Shown piece after piece: positions 22,518-32,965 of a DNA stretch of 64,000 nt. Numbering within the stretch: the first letter of the stretch is position 1; every line of letters starts with the position of its first letter. Below the pieces are notes generated by a model. That model searched no databases. It was not told where the DNA came from and saw only the letters and a list, made by a program, of their open reading frames with translations. This DNA is from Dichetophora obliterata (Eukaryota; Arthropoda; Insecta; Diptera; Sciomyzidae): positions 11,949,967 to 12,013,966 of the forward strand of contig OY986436.1 of NCBI GenBank assembly GCA_963920525.1, read 5' to 3'. The position numbers and the translations under genes were made by a program.

Positions 22518-22646
22518 ATCTTTAAAACTAGTGCATAATACCTTGTCGTGTATTTCAATGGAAATGTACGACTTTATGTCAATTTAGCATAATCATCTTG
22601 TTTGCTTATTGTTTGTTATAATAAACAGATTGCAAATATAAATAAA

Positions 22647-22648
<2 letters not shown>

Positions 22649-22681
<33 letters not shown>
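22649..22681 (+). other. Poly-A tail of the jockey element
   Basis: 33 uninterrupted A residues after AATAAACT, directly followed by the right target duplication. Confidence 0.95.
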
Positions 22682-22686
<5 letters not shown>

Positions 22687-22692
22687 CAAATT

Positions 22693-24150
22693 AATTATTT
22701 TTTATATTTGTTTTAGAATAAAAATTAAATTTTTTACACGTAAATATAATAAACAATCTTATAATTTATTGTTTTAACAAAAAGTGCACAACAATTTGTA
22801 TATTTAAAAAAAAAGACTAAATCTGAGTCAATATAACACATTTTAAAAATTATATTTGAGTTGCGATTTTGAGCTTTTAACAAGTTCTTGCTGATCCGGG
22901 TGTTGTCAATCAAAATAAAAATGTATTCCTTCTTTATTTATTTATTCTTTTACCAAACGAGTGCTCATTTTGTTTCTGTCGGCTCTTCATACAGACTCAA
23001 TTATAATAAACGATCAATGAATGCGTTGCTTATTGGTATGCCGAACACTTACATACCAAGTTGTTTAATTTCTAGTTTTTAATTGGTTTTTAAAATTGCT
23101 ATCCAAATATCAGCTACCGATGAAATGGTTTTCTTTAATGTTGGCAAGGGTTTATTGATATAGTTAACTTTATCAAAAAGTTCGTCAACATTTTACTCAA
23201 CATTTATTTTTGAGCCTTTATTTTTGTGAGTAATCACGAATCTGGCACCCAAATTTTTCCATCACATCAGGATTTTGAGAAAACCATGATTCAAGGTCAA
23301 AAAATTCTCCTAAGGGAAATCAACTTGAATCGTCAAAACTAAAAGTGGTATGCGATTTTTGAATATGTGCAAAGATGTTTGTTATAAGTTGATAAAAAAT
23401 TGTTTTTCATACTTCTATCCCCCAACCCCCTTTTTTACCTTTATTTTTACGTTTATCGAAAATAATTTATTTTAGCATAGCTGTATTCTGCAAACCATTG
23501 AGAAATATAATATTATGTGTTGGCAAAAAGTCATCCCTATTAAAAAACTTATAAGATCTTCCAACAAAAAAATTACCTAGATCCACCATATCCAAACTAT
23601 AGTCTCCCAAAATGCAAAATTAATTCAAACTATTGAGATATAGACAATAAGGCGTATCGAACTTAGATTTCTTTCTCGAATTTCACATTCGAAGAGGTCT
23701 CAAAAGTTGCATAGGGTTATCAAGATCTCCCAAAAAAATTTTAGGAAAAAACAACATGTCTCCCTCTACCGCAAGAACAAAGTTGTTTTTTGAGAAAAAC
23801 CGGTTAAAATATAGATCTCAAAATGCTTAGATTTTTGCAAGAAAAACTACATATGTCTTAAAGTAAAAGTAAATACAGACTTTAACTAAAAATATTTTGC
23901 CAAACACGATGCCTTTCTTAATTTTTACCCAGAGTGTAAGGTGTGAAGGATATTCGAATCTAAAGGTACTCCCCAGATAGCTCAGAACTCGAGCTATCAT
24001 CATTAAGAATAATTTTTTGTTGTCATGCTTTTAAAGAGCTTAAGTGCATACGTACTTTAGTTTCAAAAAACTTTTCGAAGAAAATAATTTTATATTACAT
24101 TTTTATATAATTGTAATTTTTTTATTAAAAAAAATTCTTAAAGTGCGAAA
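22693..24150. other. Interior of the hAT-type element, non-coding
   Basis: No gene recognised. The piece 23690-23985 matches, in reverse orientation, a dispersed repeat at about 30895-31430; shared landmarks are the AGATTCGAATA-type stretch and the GGCATCGTGTTTG block. Confidence 0.55.
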
Positions 24151-24239
24151 GCCGGAGAAAATCTTTGAGGGCCGGAGCCCGGAGATCGACCCTTCAAAAC
24201 CGGAGTCTCCGGGCCAAATGGTATGAGTTGGCAACCCTG

Positions 24240-26640
24240 CTGTCTATCATTAATTGGTCCGAATGTTGGTTTCTTAGTACTGTTAATGAGAAGTTGTATT
24301 TTTTAAGTAATATTTGTGAATTATTTGAGTTGTATGTTCCATTGACTACACGTCGTGTCTCTAACAGAAGTTGTCTCTGGTTTACAAATAATGTTAAATT
24401 GGCCCTGAAAAAACGTAATAAAACTTATAATCGTTGGAAGAGAAACCCAACAACATCTAATTGGGAACGGCACAAAAGAGCTAGAAATGAAGCTAACTGC
24501 ATTGTTAAATTGTCTAAACGCATTTTTTTCATGTCGAAGCTAAGTTTAGCACAACCTTCCAAAAATCTTTGGAACAATTTAAGACAGGCTGGAGTATGTA
24601 ATGTGAAATCCGATGATTTTCTAATTGATCCTAATATTCTTAATGATTATTTTATCGCTACCACAACATCTACTTATAACACATCTGTCGATAATACGAT
24701 AGGTTTTACTACCGAAAGGCCATGTAATTTTCAGTTTGTTGCTGTAAATGAGTGTGATGTTGCTCGTTGCGTTAATAATATTAAATCAAATGCAGTGGGT
24801 AAGATGGAATAGCTATTAAATTTATAAAAATAATTTTACCTTTCATCATAAGCCCTTTGACACACATAATGAATCACTTTTTCACAAGTTCTTGCTTACA
24901 TGATGCGTGGAAAGCTGCTACAATCATTCCTATAGCTAAAAAACCCAATGCCTGTGAACCGTGTGATTTTCGTCCGGTAAGTCTTTTACCAGCTTTATCA
25001 AAAGTATGTGAGTCTCTCATGGTTGTACAAATCTCCGAACACATTAGAAAATTAAACCTTATATCACCACTTCAATCTGGTTTTCGACCTGGCCACAGCT
25101 GCTCTACAGCTATTGTGAAGATCCTAGATGACATAAGATTATCATATGATATGGGGCATATAAGCTTGCTTTGCATGTTGGACTTTTCAAAAGCATTTGA
25201 CTCTGTTGACCATTTATTACTATGTCAAAAACTAGAACTTAATTTTGGGTTTTCTATTACTGTGGTCCGTCTGTTATATAATTACTTAGTTGGAAGGTCT
25301 CAAAGAGTAAGGGTGGGAAATAGTCTGTCTGCTTTTAACAATTTATCCTGTGGAGTTCCTCAAGGTTCGGTACTTGGTCCGCTTTTATTTGCAATGTTTC
25401 TTAATGATATTTTCAGCAAATGTCGTCATGTAACCATGCATCCATATGCTGATAATCTTCAGCTGTACTTGTCCAAACCAATTGATCTTGTTGATGATTT
25501 ATGTATTGAGGTAAATGAAGACATGAGTAAAATAGTAGATTGGGCTAAAGCTAATAAGCTTAATCTTAACCCTCTTAAATCATTTGTTCTTTCGATTTTT
25601 AAGTCTAGATACTCTTTTTCTGATATACCAGCCATTTTTCTGAATGGAGTCGACTTGAAATTTATAGGTAAAGTTAAAAATCTCGGTTACTATATTAACT
25701 CCTCACTTTCCTGTGAAGACCATATAAACTCTGTTGTTTGTAAAGTTTACTATATCCTACGGAACCTGAGGAGAACTGCATCATTTGTGCCTGTTGAGAC
25801 TAGAAGAAAGCTAGTGGTTCAACTCATAATGCCAATAATTTCCTACTCAGAAGTTGTATACAGTAAGCTTGATTCGAGGTCAAAGCTTAAGTTACAACTT
25901 GTGTTTAATAATGCTGTCAGATACGTTTATGGTCTTAAAAAGTTTGATCGTATAAGTCATTTGAGCAATCGAGTACTTGGTTGCAATATTTTCAATTATT
26001 TGGATGCTAGAAACTGTATTTTTTTGCATAACTTGATTTATACACAAACTCCTAATTACTTATTTAATAAGTTACAGTTTTGTCGATCGACCAGAAATAT
26101 GAACCTTGTAATCCCTGTATACAATTTTTTGAATTCTAACAGACACTTTTTTGTGAACGCTATCAGAATGTGGAATTCGCTACCTTCAAGAATCAAAAGT
26201 ATCCGAAATAAGCACAACTTTAAGCATGCAATATTCCAACACTTTTCTTGATACTATCTTTCTTCTTTCTTCTATTTTCCATTTTATTAATGTTATCTTC
26301 TTAATTATTTGATAAAGTTCCTTAAAGGTAATTTATACATAAGTCTAAATTCAATTCAATTATAATTTATTGTTAAAATTTAAGCTTATAACTAAATTTA
26401 ATTTCTTGAGTCAAATGCATTTGTTTGTTGATTATAACTTAAATTTAAAATTTAAAGTTAAATTTAGTCGTTGCTTACAATTTTTTTTTTAATTTAAAAT
26501 AAGAAAATTAAAAATTTTTGTTTTTACTTATTTGTTGGTTATAACTTGTTGTTATTCTTTGATTTCTTACTGCATTTAAAAGACTTTGTCTTATATGTGA
26601 ACATGATAATTAAATTAAATAAATTAAATAAATTAAATAA
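24240..26640 (+). mobile_element. CR1/L2-like non-LTR retrotransposon, 3' part
   Basis: Continues the fragment at 18282-18391 after the hAT-type insertion. The RT coding remnant is followed by about 380 bp of AT-rich 3' UTR ending in a (TTAAA)n-type microsatellite at about 26605-26640. Microsatellite rather than poly-A tails are typical of CR1/L2-like elements. It lies inside the Tc1-type arms. Confidence 0.75.
24248..26251 (+). pseudogene. RT of the CR1/L2-like element, frameshifted, catalytic Asp replaced
   Basis: The first frame (to about 24800) gives NWSECWFLSTVNEKLYF, then a CLWFTNNVKLALKKRN segment typical of the endonuclease-RT linker. A shift near 24800 moves the frame to IAIKFIKIILPFI and on through DFRPVSLLPALSK, SPLQSGFRPGHSCST, LDFSKAFDSVDH and GVPQGSVLGPLLFA. 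The catalytic box reads YADN instead of YADD (Asn codon at 25454-25456), so even a rejoined enzyme would lack one metal-binding Asp. The C-terminus ends AIRMWNSLPSRIKSIRN, a pattern of the CR1/L2 group. The pseudogene is dead on three counts: split, shifted and mutated. Confidence 0.88.
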
Positions 26641-26930
26641 AAAAAGAAAATTTGATACTTTTTCTAAAATACAAAATAATATTTTTTATATTATGGTGAG
26701 TAGTTTAGATTCTAGATCAATAATACTAAACACGTGCCAAAAACATGAAACACCCTGTATTTTGAAAATTTTACAATATAGGAGGAAACTGAGTACGGAG
26801 TTGGAACGAGTGTTGAAAGTACATATAGGAATGAAAATGGACTTACCGGCTCCGAAATTTGTAGACTAGTATTGATTATCGAAACATGTCTGAATATAAG
26901 GGTACTGCTATTATTTTGACCGCAGCTGTA

Positions 26931-28300
26931 CCTCTAAAATATTCAGTTTTTGCTCGAAAAATAGGCCAAACGTTTTTGTTGTTGTAATTTTTATTTCTTA
27001 TAAAATTTTCTTTTTTTACACTCTTTCATATGACATATCATTTATTAGCCGAAATTGTTTCATTTTGACACATAATGCGAAAAACAGTTTCTATCATAGA
27101 AAATCATGAGCCTATGATTTTTTTGATGAAAATTAAATTTTTAAAAATGTTGTTTTTATATTTTCTACACAGCTCTACAGCTTAAAAAATAATTTCTGTG
27201 AAAAAAATTTCCAAATATTTCAAACCACTCTAAAGTTATATACACAAGTCTATGTTTAAAGACATTTCGTTATTATATAAAAATAGGCGTAGAAGAAACA
27301 GTTCTTCTGTTTTTCTGAACCGATTTTGATAATTTTTTAAATAAATAAATAAATTAGAGTAGGAAGAAGAAGTTCACCGAATAGTTATGTGGCCTTTGAC
27401 CTGAAATATGAGCATTGAAAGAATATTTCTGAATTAAAACCTCAACTATAAGAAATGGAAGAACATGGATTAAGAGTAAATTTTAGATATTAATACAATG
27501 TAGGTAAAACATTTTTCACTATCTCTCACGGATACCCTACAATAAGCATTTTTTATAGTACATTTTTTATTTTGCAAATAGTAAATTCTGAAAAATTTTG
27601 ATATGAAAATTATGACGATATCTTGAAAACTGTTGCTTTCTCTCGAAACTTAAGATTTTCTTAGTACAACACATTTTCTTAAGGCAAGTTCAAGTTTGAA
27701 ATTTCAGAAAGTTGATCGAATTTCGGCCACAAGCGATACTAGTATCTTGAAAACTACAGAAAATCTTAGTACAATGAATTTATGTATATAACATCGTTAC
27801 CTACAGCCAAAAAAACTATTCCAAATTCAAAGTTTTGACTTTCGATGCGAATAGCTTCTTTGTGTTTTACTATATTTCATTCAATTTTTTTTTTTTTTGT
27901 CTAAAAGTTGAATTAAATTACTTGCAAAAAATAACTGCAACAGTTGCATTAGCTAAGGATTTATAATTTTAATCTTCTTTTTTTAAAAAAGGTCCAAAAA
28001 ATGTCTTTTTCTTCCTTGAAATGGTACAAAAGTTGTTTTTGTTGTAAAAATAATAAAAACCGAAAATTGCAATTTTTATACTCTTTCATATGACGTATCA
28101 CTTTTATGCAAAAACTATTGCAGTTAGACACAAAATTGGTTTTTCTATTTCTTTCTTTCTATTTCTATTACTAAGAAAAAGGCAAGGGTACCCTTTGATT
28201 TTTGTGACGAATTTAATTTTTTTTAAATGTTATTTTTATATTTTATAAAAAATTTCTTGGGCCTCCCCCCACCCCTCCTACCCCTACTAAGCATTTTTTA
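26931..28300 (+). repeat. Continuation and second unit of the ~1-kb tandem repeat
   Basis: 26990-27180 and 28070-28250 share ACTCTTTCATATGAC and AATGTTGTTTTTATATTTT-like stretches about 1.07 kb apart. 27380-27900 matches 16980-17640. The second unit has no transposon at the point where the first holds the 9.2-kb nest. Confidence 0.55.
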
Positions 28301-29290
28301 TTTTGTTTTACTGTTTTTTTCAACCATTGCAAGTGTTAATCCAATCATAAGAAATACTTGGAGTCCTTGGTTTTTGCTTTTATGTGTATATTTCTTTGTA
28401 AAAGTTACAGTAAAGTATACAATAATGGCTACAACAACTCAAATTGTCCTCTTTTTTTCCTATACCGTATACCTACAACACTATGGAAAACAGTTTTTTT
28501 ACAAAATGACAATAATTAGTTGAGTAATTTGGTAGGCCCCTTAATTATTAGCCCGGGGTCCCACAAACTCGTAGTCCGCACCTGGTAGAAAGGCAGCATT
28601 CTAGTCCAGAAAATTGAAAAATTAAAAAATTTTCGATGGTTTATATATTTAAGAATATCTCTCCAACAGGATTTTTTTAAATTCGATATTTTTTAAAGTT
28701 ATAGCAATTTTAATGGCGTCAGTGAAACTGCCTGAAATTTAACATAAAAACTTCAAACGCGTTTTTGTTGAAACTACTTTTTTTTAAGAAACTTTGTCAT
28801 AAAATTTTGAGTTCTAATTAACCGATTTTCTTGAATTTTTAAATTAATAATTTTAATATATCCCTTTATGGCAGGAACTAAAACAAAACAAAAATTTTTT
28901 AAGTAGCCGCCATTTTGATAAAACATTTTTTAATTTTTCCTGGATCCTGCCATGACATTTGTACTGATAAAGAATCTACCCTTTTTTGTTTTTCAGATGA
29001 CCGGAAGGATGGGAATCGTTGGTGGGAAGATTGGCACGGTATCCCCCCTCTACTTCAACAGCGTGTAACTTCGTTAAAAATCATTTGTTTTTCTTTAAAC
29101 TTTTTTATAAATTCTTAAAATATGAAAAAATAAGTTATAAAAAAAGGGATGGTAAAAATATAAATTGGTTCTTTTTTATGGACCGTCAAAAGAGACCCGA
29201 ACTTTGGGGCTCTAGACTAGAATACTGCCTTAACATAATGTATGTTGCTACTTTTGTTGGACACCGAGTTTTTTTCGTTATATGTGGGAG
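28300..29290. other. Non-coding DNA, nothing recognised
   Basis: AT-rich; short ORFs without similarity. Confidence 0.4.
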
Positions 29291-29293
29291 AGC

Positions 29294-29836
29294 GGGTTAA
29301 TGCGGCACACTTTTTTTTGTTGGTCTAATTTCGTGACTCTAACCATATATTGCATCGTATTGACATTCAAATCAAAGCTACTTTAATAAGGCAACTTTCG
29401 ATCAAAGATACTTACATTTAAGTCATACCATCTATAAGTTATGAGAGATTTTCCGAGCACCAAAAATTCAGCACAACCTGGCTAATTCGGCGCACCGTCA
29501 TTTTCAGTGAATTTCACGGGAAAAATAAAAATATACCAAATAATATGTATTTGTGATCGTTTACGTTAAGTTCGTGTTTTATTTTTGGTTGGCATTATTT
29601 GATTTGGACAGTTGCTTTTCTAGCTTCAGTTGCAGATTTTTTCTTCTCAAGTCATCGTTTGCGCTACGATCTTATTGAAATATTTGGCTGACTTTTGACC
29701 CTTCCCGTGCTTGTGCCGGGTGGTGCTCGAGGAAATGGCTTTATTACTGAAAGAATTTTTGACAAATTTGGAGGTGAAATGCAAAAACAAGTAGCACCGA
29801 ATTAATTGCTCCGAATAAAGTGCGCCGGTTTACCCC
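29294..29836. mobile_element. Candidate inverted-repeat element (GGGTTAATGCGGCAC ends)
   Basis: GGGTTAATGCGGCACAC on the left and, read inward, GGGGTAAACCGGCGCAC on the right agree in 12 of 17 bases. A related GCGCCGGGTTACCCCGTGCG lies at about 30577. Pogo-like ends are one possibility; no target duplication is clear. Confidence 0.35.
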
Positions 29837-29912
29837 AGACCAAATTTCTGCATTTCGACTCAAAAATATAAAAGCCATGAGAATCAACTCGAACAAATGA
29901 ATATAACGCGTC

Positions 29913-30365
29913 TAAAGGCCCAACCAAAATAGACGAAACGAGACGATAGCATTTTGACGAACGTCTGCACTCGTTACGGATTTTTACGGATTTAACCCAA
30001 AATTAAACGAGTTGCTCAACTCGTCTGAAACAGCTGATCAGTAGGCAATCGAGTATTATCTATTTATTGATATTGTGCATTTTGTAATTTTTAATAAAGA
30101 TTTGTGAAATATGAGTGACAAAATGACGAAGTTGAAACAAATTGATGAAAATAAAATAAAAACGCACTCTGCACAGTTGTTGTTGACGAGTTGCTACGCA
30201 GCAGTTCGGTTCTTACGGAATAATATGTCTTGTCGAACTGTTTCGTTTAGTTTCGTTCAGTATTTACGTTTGCTCATTTTGGGTAACAACATTAATATGT
30301 ATTTAACCGAACACTTACGTTTTTACTCGTTACGGAGCAAAACGTATATTTTGGTTGGGCCTTAA
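29913..30365. mobile_element. PIF/Harbinger-like MITE, 447 bp, TAA flanked
   Basis: The element proper is 29916-30362. Inverted ends AGGCCCAACCAAAATAGACG and, from the right, AGGCCCAACCAAAATATACG differ at one base in 20. TAA stands on both sides, a 3-bp TWA duplication as used by PIF/Harbinger. Further CGTTACGG and GACGAAACG motifs repeat inside. No coding sequence of note. Confidence 0.8.
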
Positions 30366-30890
30366 CTAATGTGCTTTAGCACTTATTTCACTTACCATCA
30401 ATTGACATTAATAGCAATAACAATGTAATTTCAATAAATTTCATGAATGGGATAAAATGAATACCTAAAATAAAAAAAACCGTTTTTTAAACTCTAGTGT
30501 AAATAAGCAACTGAATCGGTTGAGGTGACACTACTCACTTGTTTCACAGTGTTGCCATATCTAATGATATTTCGACTGCGCCGGGTTACCCCGTGCGCCG
30601 ATTCACACCGTTCTCCTCCACCTATTGGAATTGTTTTATAACTTAGCCTTTCTTTTTCTTCATTCTTTCGAGCCAGTTTCAAACTTGACTTTGCCACCAA
30701 AGTATCAGGCGCTGTCGAGACCATCAAAGAAACTGATGACGTCCTCAATTTCCATTTTACTAAGAACGTCCTTTGAGTTCACGCCATACATTTTTAACAA
30801 AGCCGAAACAAAGCCCCACGAACGAAATATGACGAAAGGTAAACGTTAACACTTTAATAATGCAACCAAAGTTTAGTAAATCAGATAACA
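30366..30890. other. Spacer, nothing firmly recognised
   Basis: Minus-strand frames at 30494-30850 have short open stretches that might be a decayed DNA-transposon gene, but I found no motif to support it. Confidence 0.35.
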
Positions 30891-30894
30891 ATCA

Positions 30895-31430
30895 AAAGTT
30901 CTGTGCTATCTGAAGTGTACATTTAGATTCGAATAACCTTTTTATAGGACACTTATAGGTAAAAATCGAGAGTGGCATCGTGTTTGACAAAATATTGTTA
31001 GTTAAAATCTATATTTATTTTTGCTTTTTGCGTACATACATATCGTCGCTTGAACAAATAAATTTCGAATGTGAAAATTTGAACTTTTTAAATTTTTGAG
31101 AAAAAGGGCTATAAATTCTAAAAACCACGTTCAAAGTAAGTCCAAATTTCGTAATTTATGTGCAATGTGTCTGCAAAAGGGTTCTGAACAATATTGCACA
31201 GCTAGATTTTGAATTATAGCTCCATTTCTCAATAATCTCAAAAGTGGAAATTGTCACATAAGACATTCATTTTCTCAAGCGACGATATGTAGTTTCTCTC
31301 ACTTCATTTTAAGCATTTTGAGATCGTTATTTTTTAATGTTTTTCTCAAAAAAACACTTTGTTCTTGGAGAGAAAGACATCTTATTTTTTCCTAAAATTT
31401 CTTTTGGGAGATGTGAAATTCAAAACTAGT
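30895..31430. repeat. Dispersed repeat, reverse-related to 23690-23985
   Basis: Shared blocks include TAGATTCGAATA, GGCATCGTGTTTGACAAAAT, TTTTAAGCATTTTGAGATC (with changes) and TCTTTTGGGAGAT-like stretches. Relative to the 23.8-kb copy it carries one extra segment, the MITE at 31039-31289. Confidence 0.65.
31037..31291. mobile_element. Tc1/mariner-type MITE, 251 bp, TA flanked
   Basis: The element proper is 31039-31289: CATATCGTCGCTTGA at the left, its exact reverse complement at the right, TA on both sides. The related repeat at 23.83-23.85 kb lacks the insert and reads straight through (ACATATGTAGTTTTT-like), so it serves as an empty site. Confidence 0.85.
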
Positions 31431-32143
31431 AAGGAATTATCTTCGACTGGGCCGAAGTTAAAACACCCCACGGCCGAATTAGAGTATATATAAAGTCTTA
31501 AACAAACTGTTAAATAGATTTAAAGAGATTTTCCCGTTTTAGTTAAGTCACTTTGTATGGGAGGTAGGCGTGGTTTTCATCCGATTTTTACAAATTTAAT
31601 ACTCAAAATAAATATTCAATATTTAAGACACTGTGCGAAGTTTTAAGTCATTAAATTGATTTTTGTGGAATTTAAAGAGATTTTCCCGTTTTGGTTAAGT
31701 CACTCTGTATGGGAGGTAGGTGTGGTTTTCATCTGATTTTTACAAATTTAATACTCAAAATAAATATTAAATATTTTAGACGCTGTGCAAAATTTGAAGT
31801 CATTAAATTGATTTTTGTGGAATTTAAAGAGATCTTACCGTTTTGGTTAAGTCACTTTGTATGGGAGGTAGGCGTGGTTTTCATCCGATTTTGCTCAGAC
31901 GAACTTGACCTCCATTTTTGTATAAAAAGATTATATTTTTAATTTCGTAATGATAGCTCAAAAATTACGGCTGCTATCGTGGACACAGACGGATAGACGG
32001 ACATGGCTAAATCGACTCAGGAGGTGATGCTGATCAGATATATATATTCTTTTCTATACCGGCCACGCCTCCTTATCGGCGTTACAAACGGAGTGACAAA
32101 ATTAATATACCCCCATTATGTTTTTTAAACGTGGGGGTATAAA
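31424..32143 (-). mobile_element. DINE-1/Helentron-like non-autonomous element with ~150-bp tandem repeats
   Basis: One edge is ACTAGTAAGGAATTATCTTC next to GACTGGGCCGAAG. The middle holds three good copies of a 150-bp repeat, each with GTATGGGAGGTAGGCGTGGT, at about 31556, 31708 and 31859. The other edge has CGGACATGGCTAAATCGACT, TATATATATTCTTTTCTATA, CGTTACAAACGGAGTGACA and a hairpin between TATACCCCC and GGGGGTATA. This order of block, tandem repeats and terminal hairpin is that of DINE-1/INE-1 type Helentron derivatives in flies; strand is inferred from it. Confidence 0.65.
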
Positions 32144-32965
32144 AAAAATTGTAATTCAATACGCAATAGTGTTTATCCAAATTTGCCTAAACTCAAATGC
32201 AGAACATGTTTAAGATGTAGAAGATTATGTTGAAAATATGCTGTTAGTACATACATTTTTGTGGAATTTATAAAAGTTATGCTACATTGATGACGTCACT
32301 TTTTATGGGAGATTGGCGGAGTTCTTATACGATTTTGTCAAATTTCAAACTCAAAGTGAATTTTAATATTCTTAGCACATGTGCATAATTTTATTTCATT
32401 AAATTAATTTTTGTGCAATTTTTAGAGACTTTACTCATATAGTTACTTTGTATGGGAGGTAGACATGGTTTTTATTTGCTATTTTGACAAATTTAAAATA
32501 TATGGTGAATATTTGAGACCAATGCTTATGTGCAAAATTTTAATTTATTAAAATATTATATATAGTATTAATATAGTTAAAAATATTTTACCTTTTTGTT
32601 AAAGTCATTTTGTATGGGAGGTAGGCGTAGTTTTTATTCGATTTTAAAAATTTTCAAATATATGATGAATATTCATATATTTCACTACAAAGATAAAATG
32701 TGCAAAATTCAATGTCAATTTATTCATTTTTGTGGCGTTTAAGAGATTTTAGTTTTTTGACGAAGTAACTTTGTATGGGAGGTAGTTAATTCGATTTTGC
32801 TCATTCTTAAACTTGTTCTTCGTTTTTATAAATGTAAGCACAGACAGACGGACACGGCAAATCGATTCAGGAGGTGATGCTAATCAAAAATATATATTCT
32901 TTTCTGTAACACCACGCCTTCTTATTAGCGTTACAAACGGAGTGACAAAGTTAATATACCCCTTA
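32144..32965 (-). mobile_element. Second, more degraded DINE-1-like copy in tandem
   Basis: Three or four diverged 150-bp units contain TTTGTATGGGAGGTAG at about 32450, 32610 and 32772. It ends CGGACACGGCAAATCGATTC, TATATATTCTTTTCTG, TTACAAACGGAGTGACAAAG and AATATACCCCTTACG. Confidence 0.6.

Larger units (their letters stand above)
18473..22681 (+). mobile_element. Full-length jockey-clade non-LTR retrotransposon
   Basis: A 4.2-kb element that starts CAGTTCGAATCGAAAAGCGA, has two overlapping open genes and ends with AATAAA (22640-22645) plus a 33-base poly-A tract. It is bounded by a perfect 11-bp target duplication, TTTCTCAAATT, at 18462-18472 and 22682-22692. Lack of an LTR, the endonuclease-RT order and absence of RNase H place it in the jockey clade. 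Both ORFs are open and the duplication is perfect, so insertion was recent and the copy may still be competent. Confidence 0.95.
18400..24239. mobile_element. hAT-type element (CAGGGTTGCCAACTC ends) carrying a jockey insertion
   Basis: Begins CAGGGTTGCCAACTC and ends with the exact reverse complement GAGTTGGCAACCCTG. Flanks are ACCTCTAT on the left and CTGTCTAT on the right; five of eight bases agree, as expected of an aged 8-bp hAT duplication. Without the internal jockey element it would be about 1.6 kb. No transposase is visible, so it is non-autonomous or a deletion derivative. It interrupts the coding frame of the surrounding retrotransposon. Confidence 0.75.
17689..26928. mobile_element. 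Tc1-type element with ~280-bp inverted ends, split by a nested insertion
   Basis: The left end CAGTTGCGGTCAAAATAATA (17689) and right end, read inward CAGCTGCGGTCAAAATAATA (26928), are flanked by TA on each side (17687-17688; 26929-26930). The two arms, 17689-17977 and about 26650-26928, are inverted copies about 90% alike by eye, including a GATCTAGAATCTAAACTAC motif. TA flanks and this end sequence fit Tc1/mariner-type elements. No transposase of its own remains; the interior is occupied by later insertions. Confidence 0.85.

Noticed and set aside
30494..30849. ORFs on both strands at 30.5-30.85 kb as a gene
   Set aside because: No motif, opposite-strand overlap, and continuity requires several frame changes.
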